Source: Sporomusa acidovorans
GTDB lineage: Bacteria; Bacillota; Negativicutes; Sporomusales; Sporomusaceae
NCBI RefSeq assembly: GCF_900101845.1
Contig: NZ_FNAM01000010.1
Location: 1-64,000, forward strand
Reading direction: 5' to 3'
Length of the DNA: 64,000 nucleotides
Part shown: positions 15,253 to 24,248 of the stretch, piece by piece
How the letters are laid out: every line of letters starts with the position of its first letter
How positions within the stretch are numbered: the stretch's first letter is position 1
The notes under the pieces: generated by a model
Told to the model about the DNA's origin: nothing
Database searches by the model: none
The model's input: the letters and a program-made list of their open reading frames with translations, nothing else
Translations under genes and position numbers: made by a program

Positions 15253-15861
15253 CTAATCCTGCTCTTCCGGCAAGGGTTCATGGGTAAGTTCAAACAAGGC
15301 GGCGGTAAATTCGGCGATATGCTCTTTTTCTTCATTCATAATGTGACAAAATAGCTGCTGTACCTCAGGATCCTCGGCATCTTCCATATACTGCTGATAC
15401 TTATTTATTGCCTGAAGTTCATCCGTTAAGGCTCTGGTCAAAAGTGCCACAGTCGGCATATCTTTGCGGTCAGGCGGGACAACCTGAACATCTTCTGCCT
15501 CGCTCTCCTTCGCAATAGCAGCTTTGGTCTTTGGCTTGAACAACGGACGGGTCATCAATAGGACATCAAGCCCTTCATCGCGCAACATTTGCGCCTGAAC
15601 AGGATCTAAACGGGAAATTTCCCGCATGAGTTCTATATAGTGCTCCATTTCGTCCTCGGCTACATCAAGAAAAAGCCGGGGCATGCAGGATGAGCGGGCT
15701 GCTTCCAGATAAAAGGCAATCGCTGTGCGTTCGTCGGCGGCGGCATCACGCAAAAGCAATAAGTCAGGATGATTGGGACAATCTTCTGTCAGGCAGGCAC
15801 TCTGCGCTTCTGCCATGACCTTAGCCTTTGACAGTTTTTTAGAAGCCCGAAATAAAGACAT
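15253..15861 (-). CDS. Ferritin-like (rubrerythrin-superfamily) diiron protein
   Basis: 202 residues. Start ATG at 15861 is chosen because GGAGGTGACGTAT precedes it. Two ferritin-like half-bundles are visible. The first is around residues 38-80 (DERTAIAFYLEAA, then EDEMEHYIELMREI). The second is around 150-195 (LTDELQAINKYQQYMED, then MNEEKEHIAEF). Both show the E...ExxH diiron pattern. No rubredoxin-type CxxC domain is present. Such proteins act in peroxide or oxygen detoxification or iron handling in anaerobes; the exact reaction is unknown. Structured element B lies just beyond its stop. Confidence 0.75.
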   Translation of the reverse strand: MSLFRASKKLSKAKVMAEAQSACLTEDCPNHPDLLLLRDAAADERTAIAFYLEAARSSCMPRLFLDVAEDEMEHYIELMREISRLDPVQAQMLRDEGLDVLLMTRPLFKPKTKAAIAKESEAEDVQVVPPDRKDMPTVALLTRALTDELQAINKYQQYMEDAEDPEVQQLFCHIMNEEKEHIAEFTAALFELTHEPLPEEQD

Positions 15862-15989
15862 ATACGTCACCTCCAATACTTTCTATATTGTATGCCGGGA
15901 GGGAATTCAAAGTTAATAGGGCAGGATATTTGTTATAAGTGTCAAATTATATTGTGAATATCTGTATATTAAAAAAAAGAGGCGGACAG

Positions 15990-17510
15990 ATGAGCGAACA
16001 ACAAACCAATCAACTTGTCGCTGAATTAACAGCTGAGTTAGAGTCACTCCAAACTGAAAATGTCCGGCTTAAAGAAACTCAGCAACAAATTGCTGAAATA
16101 AATAATAATTATCTTATGCTGCACTACCTTACCAGCAGTATTCAGGCTTGTCAGACTACCCGGGAGCTTTGGGAAACTTACCTGCACAATTTAAGTGATT
16201 GCGGCTTTAATTATGATCATGTTGCCGTGTTGCTGGCGGATGAAGACGGTAATTTTACAGAACGGTTAACCTTAGCAGCAGGTAAGGTTGTGCAAACAAC
16301 TGTGCTGCAGACGAACGGATACATTCTGCAGGCTATTAGCACCAAAGCCGCGGTTACATCTCCTGATAATCTAAAGGCTGCTTTGCCAATTGCCGGCAAG
16401 TCCGGCAAAATAACAGCCATATTGTTGGCGGAAAAGGCCAGTGGAATTTTTTTTGAGGATTTGCAGCTATTAGATGTCTATATCAGACAAACGGCTGCGC
16501 TCATTGATAATATTATGCTTACTGAAAAGTTGCGACATTTTCAAGAACTGTTAGGGCGGCAGCTGGATCAGTTTGTCATGCTTCATTATGTCACTAAGGC
16601 CATTCATGATGCCGGTAACTATTATGATGTTTTGGAAAAATATCTTACGACACTATGTTCGTCATTAGGATTTGATTTTCGGGAAGGTATTTTATATATT
16701 TTAGCGGAAAATAAATTACAAAGGGCCAGTCTTCAGGGAGAACAGCTTGAATTAGTGGAAATGGAAGCAGCGGAAGGCCAATTTTTAGAAAGCGTGGTAA
16801 AAACAAAGCAATATAAACTTTCTGACGATAGCAGGCATTTATTAATGCCGCTTAATTCTTTCGGTAATGTTACTGCGGTTATCGAAATCAACCATGATGT
16901 GCCAATAACACCGGAACAAATTCAGATATTGGAGATATTTGCCATGCAGACATCCTCGGCCATTGATAATACGCGGCTGAAGCTGCATTTGGAATATGTA
17001 AGTTTTCATGATCAGCTTACCGGACTCTATAATCGAGCCTATTTTGAAAGAGAAATTCAGCGGATTGAAAAAGAGGATACGAAGCCGGTGGGTTTAATTA
17101 TTTGTGATTTGGACGGGCTGAAAGTGATTAATGATACCTGTGGTCATGCCGCCGGCGATTATTTTATTGCGACAGCTGCCGAACTGATTAAGACGGTAGT
17201 TCCTGCTAACACGATTGCTGCAAGGATTGGCGGTGACGAATTTGCTATTGTTATTCCCGGCAGTACGGCAAAAACAACGAAACAAACCGGTCTGGCCTTA
17301 AAAAAAGAATTAAGGAATTACAATGCCCGCTTGCCTGTTATGCCGCTGGGAATGTCCGTTGGCTGGGCGACAAGAACCAAACTGATTAAAATGATTGATG
17401 TTTTTAAGCAGGCCGACAGCCGCATGTATCAGGACAAATATCTTCATGGCGAGGCTAGCCGTAACTATATTCTGAAAATGCTTACCCAGCGACAGCAAGG
17501 TAAATCATAG
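15990..17510 (+). CDS. Diguanylate cyclase with two GAF domains
   Basis: 506 residues from ATG 15990, with AGAGGCGG upstream. An N-terminal coiled coil (residues 5-40) is followed by two GAF-like sensor modules (about 50-185 and 200-330) and a GGDEF domain (about 345-500). The catalytic signature RIGGDEF is intact (GGDEF at residues 414-418), and the preceding DLDGLKVINDTCGHAAGD carries the metal and GTP-binding residues. No RxxD inhibitory site is obvious just upstream. The product is cytoplasmic and makes cyclic di-GMP in response to unknown ligands. It is followed by a second, degenerate GGDEF protein after 30 nt. Confidence 0.88.
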   Translation: MSEQQTNQLVAELTAELESLQTENVRLKETQQQIAEINNNYLMLHYLTSSIQACQTTRELWETYLHNLSDCGFNYDHVAVLLADEDGNFTERLTLAAGKVVQTTVLQTNGYILQAISTKAAVTSPDNLKAALPIAGKSGKITAILLAEKASGIFFEDLQLLDVYIRQTAALIDNIMLTEKLRHFQELLGRQLDQFVMLHYVTKAIHDAGNYYDVLEKYLTTLCSSLGFDFREGILYILAENKLQRASLQGEQLELVEMEAAEGQFLESVVKTKQYKLSDDSRHLLMPLNSFGNVTAVIEINHDVPITPEQIQILEIFAMQTSSAIDNTRLKLHLEYVSFHDQLTGLYNRAYFEREIQRIEKEDTKPVGLIICDLDGLKVINDTCGHAAGDYFIATAAELIKTVVPANTIAARIGGDEFAIVIPGSTAKTTKQTGLALKKELRNYNARLPVMPLGMSVGWATRTKLIKMIDVFKQADSRMYQDKYLHGEASRNYILKMLTQRQQGKS

Positions 17511-17540
17511 TCTGTAGGAGGCCTATATGAGGAGGATTTC

Positions 17541-19241
17541 ATGGAAAGAGCGAATATGATTGGCGGTAAGTATAGCAAGTATCTGGTCCTTGCAGCTATC
17601 GTATTGCCTTTAATCTTTATTGCGGAAGTTGCCTATGTAGAGCGGCAGCCGGTAAAAATTATCAATCAGGAGCAAACGAAAGAAGTGGCTAAGCTCAGAG
17701 CGGAGGCCAAAACGGCCTGGCTGTCCAGCCAGGCCGCTTATGTAAGAGGTCTGGCCAATTCGAGTATCGTTACTGCTGACTTAGAAACCGCTCAGGCTGA
17801 TTTTCAGAGTTTCCTTGCGGCCAAAACCGGTTTTATGGCACTTGGCTATGCCGGCACTGATGGAAAAGTTGTGCTCGATACCAGCGGTGCCCGGGGCAAT
17901 GATATTTCCGGCCATAATTATTTTACGGAAGCAGTTGCCGGGAGGGAATTTACAGGACAGGTATCAGGAACCGACTGGCTGCTGAGTGAAGATGTTACTA
18001 TTATCGCGCTGCCTGTCAGTCAGCATGGTGCGGTAACCGGTGTCGTTTATGGTGTCATTCGCCAGGAACCCATGGATACTATGCTGGCCAAACTGGTTCC
18101 CGGGACTATTATCGAACCCCGGCCGGTTGACCGTTGGCTGATGTGGCTGGGAGTGGTCTATTTATTAGGAATCATCCCTTTACTGCTTCTGGTCTATTTG
18201 CTGTGCCGGCAACAACCGCCTGTTATGCCGAAAAGAGCTCACAAGCATACTCCTGCTGCCGGCAAATATATAACAAGGACGCCTGACGCCGCAATCTCCG
18301 TTTTTCACAGGGAAAGGCCAGTATTGTCCAGAGAAAAAGAAAGGGTTACTGCCGAAAAAGGGTTTGCAGATGATGCAGTTGCGACGACCCCTGAAGCGGC
18401 GATTGCCATCAGAAAAATAGCCGAAATTGTTGCTGCCGATCAGATGCATGAGCAGCCGGATACACCTGATATGTATGCTAAACCGGCGGTTAAACCTGCT
18501 GCGACGACGCCGGCGGCGGTGATTGACAGGGTGTTGGCAGTCGCGGCCTACAACAAGGGTAGAGCGGCGAGTATGAGTCAGCCTAATGCACCGGCCAAGC
18601 GGGTGGCGGCAGCACCGGTTGAACCGGTGCCAATGCCGGAATTGAAACAGCAAAGCGTGATTATTGCCCCGGTTGTGTCTTTACCGACGTCTCTTCCTAC
18701 TGAGAAGGCATTGCCTGGACAAAGTAGTGCGCCGGATTTGCCGGTTTACGACACTCTTACGAATACCTTGACACGGTCGGCATTTGAGAAAAAAATAACT
18801 GCCCAATATGGACAGTCTGAACAAGGGATCGTTGTTCTCAGTATTGACGGAATGAAAGTAATTAATGACTTTTTAAATACTTCAGCCGGTGACAGGCTTA
18901 TCAAGGCTGCCGCCGATATTCTTATAGCCGTATCAGGGTCTGAATACACGGTTGCCCGTGTTGATGGGGACCAGTTTGCTGCGTTGCTGACAGCCGTCTC
19001 AACAGACCGGCTGGAAGAAATTAAAAAGGATATTAAGTATTTTATTGATCTCCATAATTTACGTGAGCCGGAGTTGCCACTGAGTATAACGGTGGGGACG
19101 GCTATGGCCAAGCATGGAGAAAATTGGACTGCGGTTTGGCAGCGGGCAGCTCGCGATATGGAAAGCCACAAGGCCGTTAACCGGGTAGAGGCCCGCCGCT
19201 TCATTATGTGGTCAATGAAGCGTTACCGACGGAAATCGTAA
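17541..19241 (+). CDS. Membrane sensor with degenerate GGDEF domain
   Basis: 566 residues. TM1 (13-32) and TM2 (about 199-222) flank a Cache-like extracytoplasmic domain (FMALGYAGTDGKVVLDTSG, then GHNYFTEAVAG). A long Pro/Ala/Lys-rich linker (residues 225-400) leads to a GGDEF fold. The signature is RVDGDQF (DGDQF at residues 475-479) instead of GGDEF, so cyclase activity is unlikely; it may bind GTP or cyclic di-GMP or regulate the partner cyclase just upstream. SD GGAGG precedes the ATG. Both genes probably form one transcript. Confidence 0.8.
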   Translation: MERANMIGGKYSKYLVLAAIVLPLIFIAEVAYVERQPVKIINQEQTKEVAKLRAEAKTAWLSSQAAYVRGLANSSIVTADLETAQADFQSFLAAKTGFMALGYAGTDGKVVLDTSGARGNDISGHNYFTEAVAGREFTGQVSGTDWLLSEDVTIIALPVSQHGAVTGVVYGVIRQEPMDTMLAKLVPGTIIEPRPVDRWLMWLGVVYLLGIIPLLLLVYLLCRQQPPVMPKRAHKHTPAAGKYITRTPDAAISVFHRERPVLSREKERVTAEKGFADDAVATTPEAAIAIRKIAEIVAADQMHEQPDTPDMYAKPAVKPAATTPAAVIDRVLAVAAYNKGRAASMSQPNAPAKRVAAAPVEPVPMPELKQQSVIIAPVVSLPTSLPTEKALPGQSSAPDLPVYDTLTNTLTRSAFEKKITAQYGQSEQGIVVLSIDGMKVINDFLNTSAGDRLIKAAADILIAVSGSEYTVARVDGDQFAALLTAVSTDRLEEIKKDIKYFIDLHNLREPELPLSITVGTAMAKHGENWTAVWQRAARDMESHKAVNRVEARRFIMWSMKRYRRKS

Positions 19242-19276
19242 CGGCTGAGAAACGGAATCGTTTATTTCATCCGGTA

Positions 19277-20830
19277 TTAGCGGCGGGTAAACTTGGTTAG
19301 TCCCTGACGGAAAGCGGCTAACGTTTCTTCGGTTTCATCCAATAAATAGATCCGGCCAGGCTGTCCCTGCTGATCATAGTCAATTCCGTTCCACCAAACA
19401 GCAATTTTTATTTTGTTTAATGGACCGATTTGGTCGAACATTTGCCTAATCCATGCAGGCTTATCGCCGCCCACGGAATTGGAACCGAACTCGGTGATCA
19501 TAAATGGTTTGGCAAAATGCTGGTCGTATTCCCGGTAAATGCTCGGATAAATGCTGGAAAAATCACGCCATTTTTCCCCTAGAAAATAGTTGCCGGTGTT
19601 ATAGCCTGTTAAGCCGATAACGTCCACATATTCGTCACCGGGATAGTACATTAGGTAGTGGTTCCACTTAAAATCAGGGAAAGATAAATCATGGGGGTTC
19701 CATACCCAAATGACGTTGTCAACATCATTTTGGTCAAAGATAGTGCGAATGTACCGCCACATGGCTTTGTACAACTCGGCATCCTTACTGTAATAGTGGG
19801 CGGAGTACCAGCACCAGTCGCCGTTCATTTCGTTATTTAAGCGAAACAGGACAGGATGGCCGAAGGCTTTTAGCTGGGTGGCATAGCGGTTGAAATACTC
19901 ATCATATTTCCCGTCCAGAATGTCATATATGGCACTGGAATTATCCGTAAAGTTATAGGCTGTCTGTAATGTCAATTCCACTGTCCGACCGCGTTCATAC
20001 GCCGCCTGCAAGCCCATGACCGGCAGGTTTTCGTCAAAAGACTGATAACGGACTAAGACGGGAAATGTGTAGGTAAGCTGGCTTTCGAGGAGATCCAGCT
20101 TTTCAAATGTCTGCGGTGCGCCCGGTTCAAATATCCCAAAGCGCAGCGGACTGGCCGGACTAAAGAATTTATCATAAAAGGCACGGGTTTCGGAGTTAAA
20201 GGGGGTATGCCCCTGGCTGACAGGCAAATTGAAGCGCGGCGTGCCGCGCCGTTCTGTCAGCCTGAAACTGTCGGCAATTTCTGCGGCGTTTTCGATCGGC
20301 TGAGTGGATTTTATCATAACCGTGTAGACTTCGTTAGTATCTTTAGCCAATTCAATACTGGCGTAATAGTTTTTATCGTTAGGTACATGACGGAGCTTAT
20401 GTCTTGCCCAACTCAGAAGATGGACGGTGAAGCCGTTTAGCCGGTAGGTTTCTTCAGCTAATAACGTATGGTCACGGGTATTGGCGAGAAATTTTTTACT
20501 GTAAGCCATGTAGTCATTCACTGTTGTTGCCGTTCCTGAGAAATTATCATGAAAAATTTCTATGCGTAAGGTATTGCTGGTTAAGACTGTGACTACCGGT
20601 GATAAGGAAGCGTCCACTGTCATCCTTTGGGGGACAAGCAGAGAATAACCATTCGCGTAGTCAGTCAGTCGTTCATAGTAGTCATCAACCGAACAGGTTA
20701 CTTTGAGATCATCATTGGGTCCGGGAGCGAAACTTGCGTATTCGCCGTTAATGATTGAGGCCGCAGAAACCGTATGGAAGAACAAGATGGTTAAGAACAG
20801 AGTCAGCATTAAGTGCGAGAGGTTGCGCAT
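19277..20830 (-). CDS. Secreted GH26-like glycoside hydrolase
   Basis: 517 residues with a signal peptide (hydrophobic 7-22, cut near VSAA). Residues 25-195 form an N-terminal domain I do not assign. The C-terminal ~320 residues look like a GH26 beta-mannanase-type barrel: HPVLFRLNNEMNGDWCWYS provides the acid/base glutamate in the NEMNG segment, and PFMITEFGSNS provides the nucleophile glutamate. VDNVIWVWNP is also typical. Possible substrates are mannans or an own exopolysaccharide. It stands alone, which together with the neighbouring cyclic di-GMP genes could hint at a role in matrix turnover (inference). SD AAGGAG precedes the ATG. Confidence 0.75.
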   Translation of the reverse strand: MRNLSHLMLTLFLTILFFHTVSAASIINGEYASFAPGPNDDLKVTCSVDDYYERLTDYANGYSLLVPQRMTVDASLSPVVTVLTSNTLRIEIFHDNFSGTATTVNDYMAYSKKFLANTRDHTLLAEETYRLNGFTVHLLSWARHKLRHVPNDKNYYASIELAKDTNEVYTVMIKSTQPIENAAEIADSFRLTERRGTPRFNLPVSQGHTPFNSETRAFYDKFFSPASPLRFGIFEPGAPQTFEKLDLLESQLTYTFPVLVRYQSFDENLPVMGLQAAYERGRTVELTLQTAYNFTDNSSAIYDILDGKYDEYFNRYATQLKAFGHPVLFRLNNEMNGDWCWYSAHYYSKDAELYKAMWRYIRTIFDQNDVDNVIWVWNPHDLSFPDFKWNHYLMYYPGDEYVDVIGLTGYNTGNYFLGEKWRDFSSIYPSIYREYDQHFAKPFMITEFGSNSVGGDKPAWIRQMFDQIGPLNKIKIAVWWNGIDYDQQGQPGRIYLLDETEETLAAFRQGLTKFTRR

Positions 20831-21038
20831 GGGCGAATCTCCTTATTGAATGTCCAAAATATAGCCTAATTATATCATAAAAAACAACAATTTCCTTATG
20901 ATCAGTTTCTTAAAAGCAAGTTAAATTGCAGATACTATAAAAATCATGCGGTGCATGATCTTTATTACAGGGATGCACAGTTGCCGAAGCTTCTGCAGAC
21001 CGGCAGAAGATCCATAACAACGGAAAGGAGGAGAGATC

Positions 21039-21212
21039 GTGGCCTATAAGATTAATTCCGAATGTGTCAAATGTGGAGCCTGTGCCGAGGTTTGTCCGGT
21101 AGGGGCCATATCCGAGGGGAGCAGCCAATATGAGATTGACGCCGGTACGTGTGTTGACTGTGGCGCTTGTGCGGCTGTTTGCCCGGTGGGAGCGATTAGT
21201 CCTGGCGACTAA
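21039..21212 (+). CDS. 2[4Fe-4S] ferredoxin, clostridial type
   Basis: 57 residues from GTG with AAAGGAGGAG upstream. Two CxxCxxCxxxCP motifs are intact: CVKCGACAEVCP near residue 9 and CVDCGACAAVCP near residue 38, arranged as an internal duplication. The length is typical of clostridial ferredoxins. It is a cytoplasmic low-potential electron carrier and the likely partner of the 2-oxoacid oxidoreductase and Nfn enzymes encoded elsewhere in the window. It is followed by a strong hairpin at 21245. Confidence 0.92.
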   Translation: MAYKINSECVKCGACAEVCPVGAISEGSSQYEIDAGTCVDCGACAAVCPVGAISPGD

Positions 21213-21238
21213 AAAGACTAAGAATAAGGGAGGTTATT

Positions 21239-21286
21239 ATGGACAAAAGTCCAGCTTGCGAGCTGGACTTTTATATATATATAATA
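21239..21286 (+). other. 15-codon mini-ORF containing a terminator hairpin
   Basis: ATG 21239 sits 4 nt behind AGGGAGG and reads 15 codons to TAA. A 12-bp perfect stem (21245-21256 with 21261-21272, loop TGCG) followed by TTTTATAT lies wholly inside this frame. The hairpin is the natural terminator of the ferredoxin gene. Translation of the mini-ORF would melt it, which could link translation to read-through into the Crp/Fnr gene. The coding role is uncertain. Confidence 0.4.
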
Positions 21287-21338
21287 AGAGTAACAGAAAA
21301 AACAAAATGTCGGCAGGACTTAGGTTTGGGGAAGGGGA

Positions 21339-22028
21339 ATGTTTGTGCTGGAACTGGAATATCTTAGGAATATACCGATTTTTGAGCAGTTGACGCCGGA
21401 TGATTTGGCTGCTATTAATAAAGTCACTATTGAACGGCGTTATAAGAAAAATATGATTATCTTTATGGAGGATGAGCCCGGCGAAGGGTTTCACTATGTA
21501 AAAAGCGGTAAGGTCAAAATTACCAAAATGACGCAGGATGGCAGAGAGCATATTCTGAATATTTTAGGCGCCGGCGAAGTTTTTGCCGAAGTCCTGTTAT
21601 TTAATCGAGGTCCTTATCCCGCTACGGCAGTTGCCCTGGAAGATTCTGTTATCGGTATTATCAAGAACAGTGATCTCGAACATGTAGTGTCGCAAAATAC
21701 CCGTATTGCCTTGCATATTATCCGGGTAATGAGCAAAAAACTAATCCATGCACAAATGAAGATTAAGACACTGGCACTATCTGATACGTATTCACGGACA
21801 GCCCAAATTCTGCTGCATTTATCCGGGCAGTATGGCCGGCCGGTTGCCGGCGGCATCCGGATCGATGTGGATATGACTCGCCAGGAATTAGCTAATTTAG
21901 TGGGGACAACGCGTGAGACGGTTAGCAGGATACTAAGTTCCATGAAGAGGGATAAGGTCATTGATTTTTCTGAGCAGCAAATTATTGTCGTGAATGAAGA
22001 AAAGCTTAACAGATATGGGGAAAGTTAA
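21339..22028 (+). CDS. Crp/Fnr-family transcription regulator
   Basis: 229 residues. The cyclic-nucleotide-binding-type beta-roll spans about 10-125 (FHYVKSGKVKITKMTQDGREHILNILGAGEVFAE), with a long dimer helix and a C-terminal winged helix carrying TRQELANLVGTTRETVSRIL (recognition helix around 185-200). There is no N-terminal cysteine cluster, so it is not an oxygen-sensing FNR of the enteric kind; the effector is unknown. The recognition residues ETVSR resemble CRP/FNR proteins that bind TGTGA- or TTGAT-type half sites. A matching palindrome lies at 32941. Start ATG with GGGGAAGGGG upstream. Confidence 0.9.
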   Translation: MFVLELEYLRNIPIFEQLTPDDLAAINKVTIERRYKKNMIIFMEDEPGEGFHYVKSGKVKITKMTQDGREHILNILGAGEVFAEVLLFNRGPYPATAVALEDSVIGIIKNSDLEHVVSQNTRIALHIIRVMSKKLIHAQMKIKTLALSDTYSRTAQILLHLSGQYGRPVAGGIRIDVDMTRQELANLVGTTRETVSRILSSMKRDKVIDFSEQQIIVVNEEKLNRYGES

Positions 22029-22083
22029 GGTTACTTTAGCAATATGTAATGATTTTAAGAAAATGCATTTGTAAAAAAGACAC

Positions 22084-22112
22084 TTGACTTACAGTTGTGT
22101 ACACGATATAAT
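22084..22112 (+). promoter_or_regulatory. Sigma-A-type promoter of the serA T-box leader
   Basis: TTGACT (22084-22089), a 17-bp spacer and a perfect TATAAT (22107-22112). The transcript would begin near 22119, just before T-box stem I. Confidence 0.85.
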
Positions 22113-22118
22113 AATTTC

Positions 22119-22437
22119 AAATTAATATTTCATCCACGATGAGCAGGAAGCCGAATGTACGGTATTCAGAGAAACGGCGGTTGGTGCGAGCCGGCATACT
22201 AAACAAAAAGGTTCCGCCTGGGAGTGGCTGGTGATGAATCAGAACGGGGGCCGCCCGCTATAGCGGCTAAAGTTGGCCGGAAGGCAACATGGGTGGCAAC
22301 GCGGGAATAGCTCTCGTCCCTATTGGGATCGGGAGTTTTTTTATTTTTCTTGGACACAAATGTTGGTTTTTGGTCTAAGCTGGGTGGCAACGCGGGTAAG
22401 AACTCGCCCCAATTTTATTTGGGGCGGGTTCTTTTTT
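22119..22437 (+). promoter_or_regulatory. T-box riboswitch with two antiterminator/terminator modules
   Basis: Stem I spans about 22135-22250, with the AGAG and GGTTGGTGCGAGCC elements typical of T-boxes. The first T-box sequence TGGGTGGCAACGCGGG (22289-22304) is followed by a terminator (22311-22342). A second copy of the same 16 bases (22381-22396) is followed by another terminator (22400-22437) with no second stem I. Both carry TGGC, which would pair with a tRNA ending GCCA; tRNA-Ser has discriminator G, in line with the serA target. The specifier codon could not be fixed by eye. Confidence 0.85.
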
Positions 22438-22462
22438 CAGATTAAAAAAATGGAGGTATACT

Positions 22463-24043
22463 ATGAAGGTATTAGTTTCCGAGCAAATTGCTCAAAAAGG
22501 TATTGAAAAACTCACGCAAGAAGGTGTAAATGTAGATGTTAAGCCAGGCCTGCCACGGGAAGAACTCCTGTCCATCATTGGCGAATATGATGGCCTGATT
22601 GTCAGAAGCAATACTAAAGTCAATGAGGAATTATATCAAAAGGCGGCTAAGCTCAAGGTGGTCGGGCGGGCCGGCAACGGTGTAGACAATATCGAAATGG
22701 AAGGCGCAACCAAGCGGGGAATTATCGTTGTTAATACGCCTGAATCCAATGTCGTTTCGGCGGCTGAACTGACAATCGGCTTGCTGTTTGCAACTTGCCG
22801 TAATATTCCCCAATTGCATAATCGGCTTAAAGAACGGCTTTGGGACCGCTCTGGCTTAAAAGGCATGGAACTGCAAGGGAAAACAGTCGGCATTGTCGGT
22901 CTGGGACGAATCGGGTCTTTGGTGGCAACCCGCTTGAAATCGTTTGGTATGACTATCATTGCTTATGATCCTTATATCAGTGATACCCGCTTTCAGAAGC
23001 TGGGTGTGGAGAAAAAAGAAACCTTGGATGAACTGATGAGTCAGTGCGATATTCTTACCATTCATACACCTAAGACAGAAGAGACCTACGGCATGATCGG
23101 CAAGGAACAATTTAAAGTTGCTAAAAAAGGACTTACTGTGATCAACTGTGCCCGGGCGGGGCTAATCAATGAGGCGGCGCTGATGGAAGCCCTAAAGGCA
23201 AAAATCGTTAAGCGGGCGGGAATTGATGTATTGGAGGGAGAACCCCACGCGACATCGCCGCTACTGGAATTTGACAACGTAATTGTAACTCCTCATGCCG
23301 GTGCTGATACGGTGGAAGCACAGGATAATGTCGGGATCACGGTGGCACAGGAGGTGGTTTCCGCGCTGCGGGGAGAAATGGTGCCCAATGCCGTGAATCT
23401 GCCTACACTGCCGGTACAGGAGCTGGATGTCATTCAAGCCTACCTGCGTTTAGGTGAGATCATGGGCAAAATGTATTACCAGCTGGAAAAAGAAGCGGTG
23501 GAAAAAGTCGAAATTATCTACCAGGGCGAGGTGGCTTCCCTGGAAACGCCGGTTATTTCTCTCGCTATTTTGAAAGGTCTGTTTGAGCCTGTCCTCAAGG
23601 AACGGGTCAATTATGTAAATGCCCAGCTTATTGCTAAAAACCGCAGTGTCAAAGTAACCGAAAGCAAAGAATCCACAGCCGACAATTATTTAACTTTGAT
23701 TACGCTTAAGGTTATGTCAAAGGGGAAAGTATTTACCATCAGCGGTACTACTTTCGCCAAAGGGGAACCGCGTATTGTTGAAATCAATGGTTATGAATTT
23801 GACGTTAATCCCACCCCTTATATGTTGATAGCGGAAAATATTGACAAACCGGGGGTTGTAGGACAAATGGGAACCTTATTGGGGGCCGGTAAGGTCAATA
23901 TTGCCACCATGCAGCTTGGACGCAATTTTACCGATCAGCAAGCCATGATGGTTTTAGCCGTTGATTCTGAGGTTTCCAGGGAGACTTTGCAATTCTTAAG
24001 TGGCATCGAAGGCATTTTGCGGGTCCGTTTTGTAAAAATATAG
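22463..24043 (+). CDS. serA: D-3-phosphoglycerate dehydrogenase
   Basis: 526 residues, the long form. It oxidises 3-phosphoglycerate to 3-phosphohydroxypyruvate, the first step of serine synthesis. The substrate-binding part has VVGRAGNGVDNIE; the NAD fold has TVGIVGLGRIGSLVA (about 143-157). The catalytic Arg, Glu and His lie in INCARAG, DVLEGEP and VTPHAGA. The C-terminal ~200 residues hold the ASB-type domain and an ACT domain (YMLIAENIDKPGVVGQMGTLLG) for serine feedback. SD GGAGG precedes the ATG. It is controlled by the T-box upstream. Confidence 0.96.
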   Translation: MKVLVSEQIAQKGIEKLTQEGVNVDVKPGLPREELLSIIGEYDGLIVRSNTKVNEELYQKAAKLKVVGRAGNGVDNIEMEGATKRGIIVVNTPESNVVSAAELTIGLLFATCRNIPQLHNRLKERLWDRSGLKGMELQGKTVGIVGLGRIGSLVATRLKSFGMTIIAYDPYISDTRFQKLGVEKKETLDELMSQCDILTIHTPKTEETYGMIGKEQFKVAKKGLTVINCARAGLINEAALMEALKAKIVKRAGIDVLEGEPHATSPLLEFDNVIVTPHAGADTVEAQDNVGITVAQEVVSALRGEMVPNAVNLPTLPVQELDVIQAYLRLGEIMGKMYYQLEKEAVEKVEIIYQGEVASLETPVISLAILKGLFEPVLKERVNYVNAQLIAKNRSVKVTESKESTADNYLTLITLKVMSKGKVFTISGTTFAKGEPRIVEINGYEFDVNPTPYMLIAENIDKPGVVGQMGTLLGAGKVNIATMQLGRNFTDQQAMMVLAVDSEVSRETLQFLSGIEGILRVRFVKI

Positions 24044-24130
24044 TGATTTTGCTGCCGGGATTGCCTGAAGGAAAAAAGCATTCACTATAGCAGACTGCAG
24101 AAAGAATCTCCGGTACTATAGGAAAGCCAA

Positions 24131-24217
24131 TAAAGATTTTCTTTTCAGGGTGTTAGTAACACTCCACCGCTGTCGCTTGACTTACACTGATACTAACACC
24201 CTGACTGTAAATCTTTA
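24131..24217. repeat. Nested inverted repeat, MITE-like or regulatory
   Basis: The outer arms TAAAGATTT (24131-24139) and AAATCTTTA (24209-24217) enclose perfect 13-bp inner arms at 24146-24158 and 24191-24203, with a 32-nt central loop. The layered symmetry is not that of a normal terminator. No target duplication was recognised. Confidence 0.5.
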
Positions 24218-24248
24218 CTGAATACTATGATAGCTTCTTTTATGCGCT

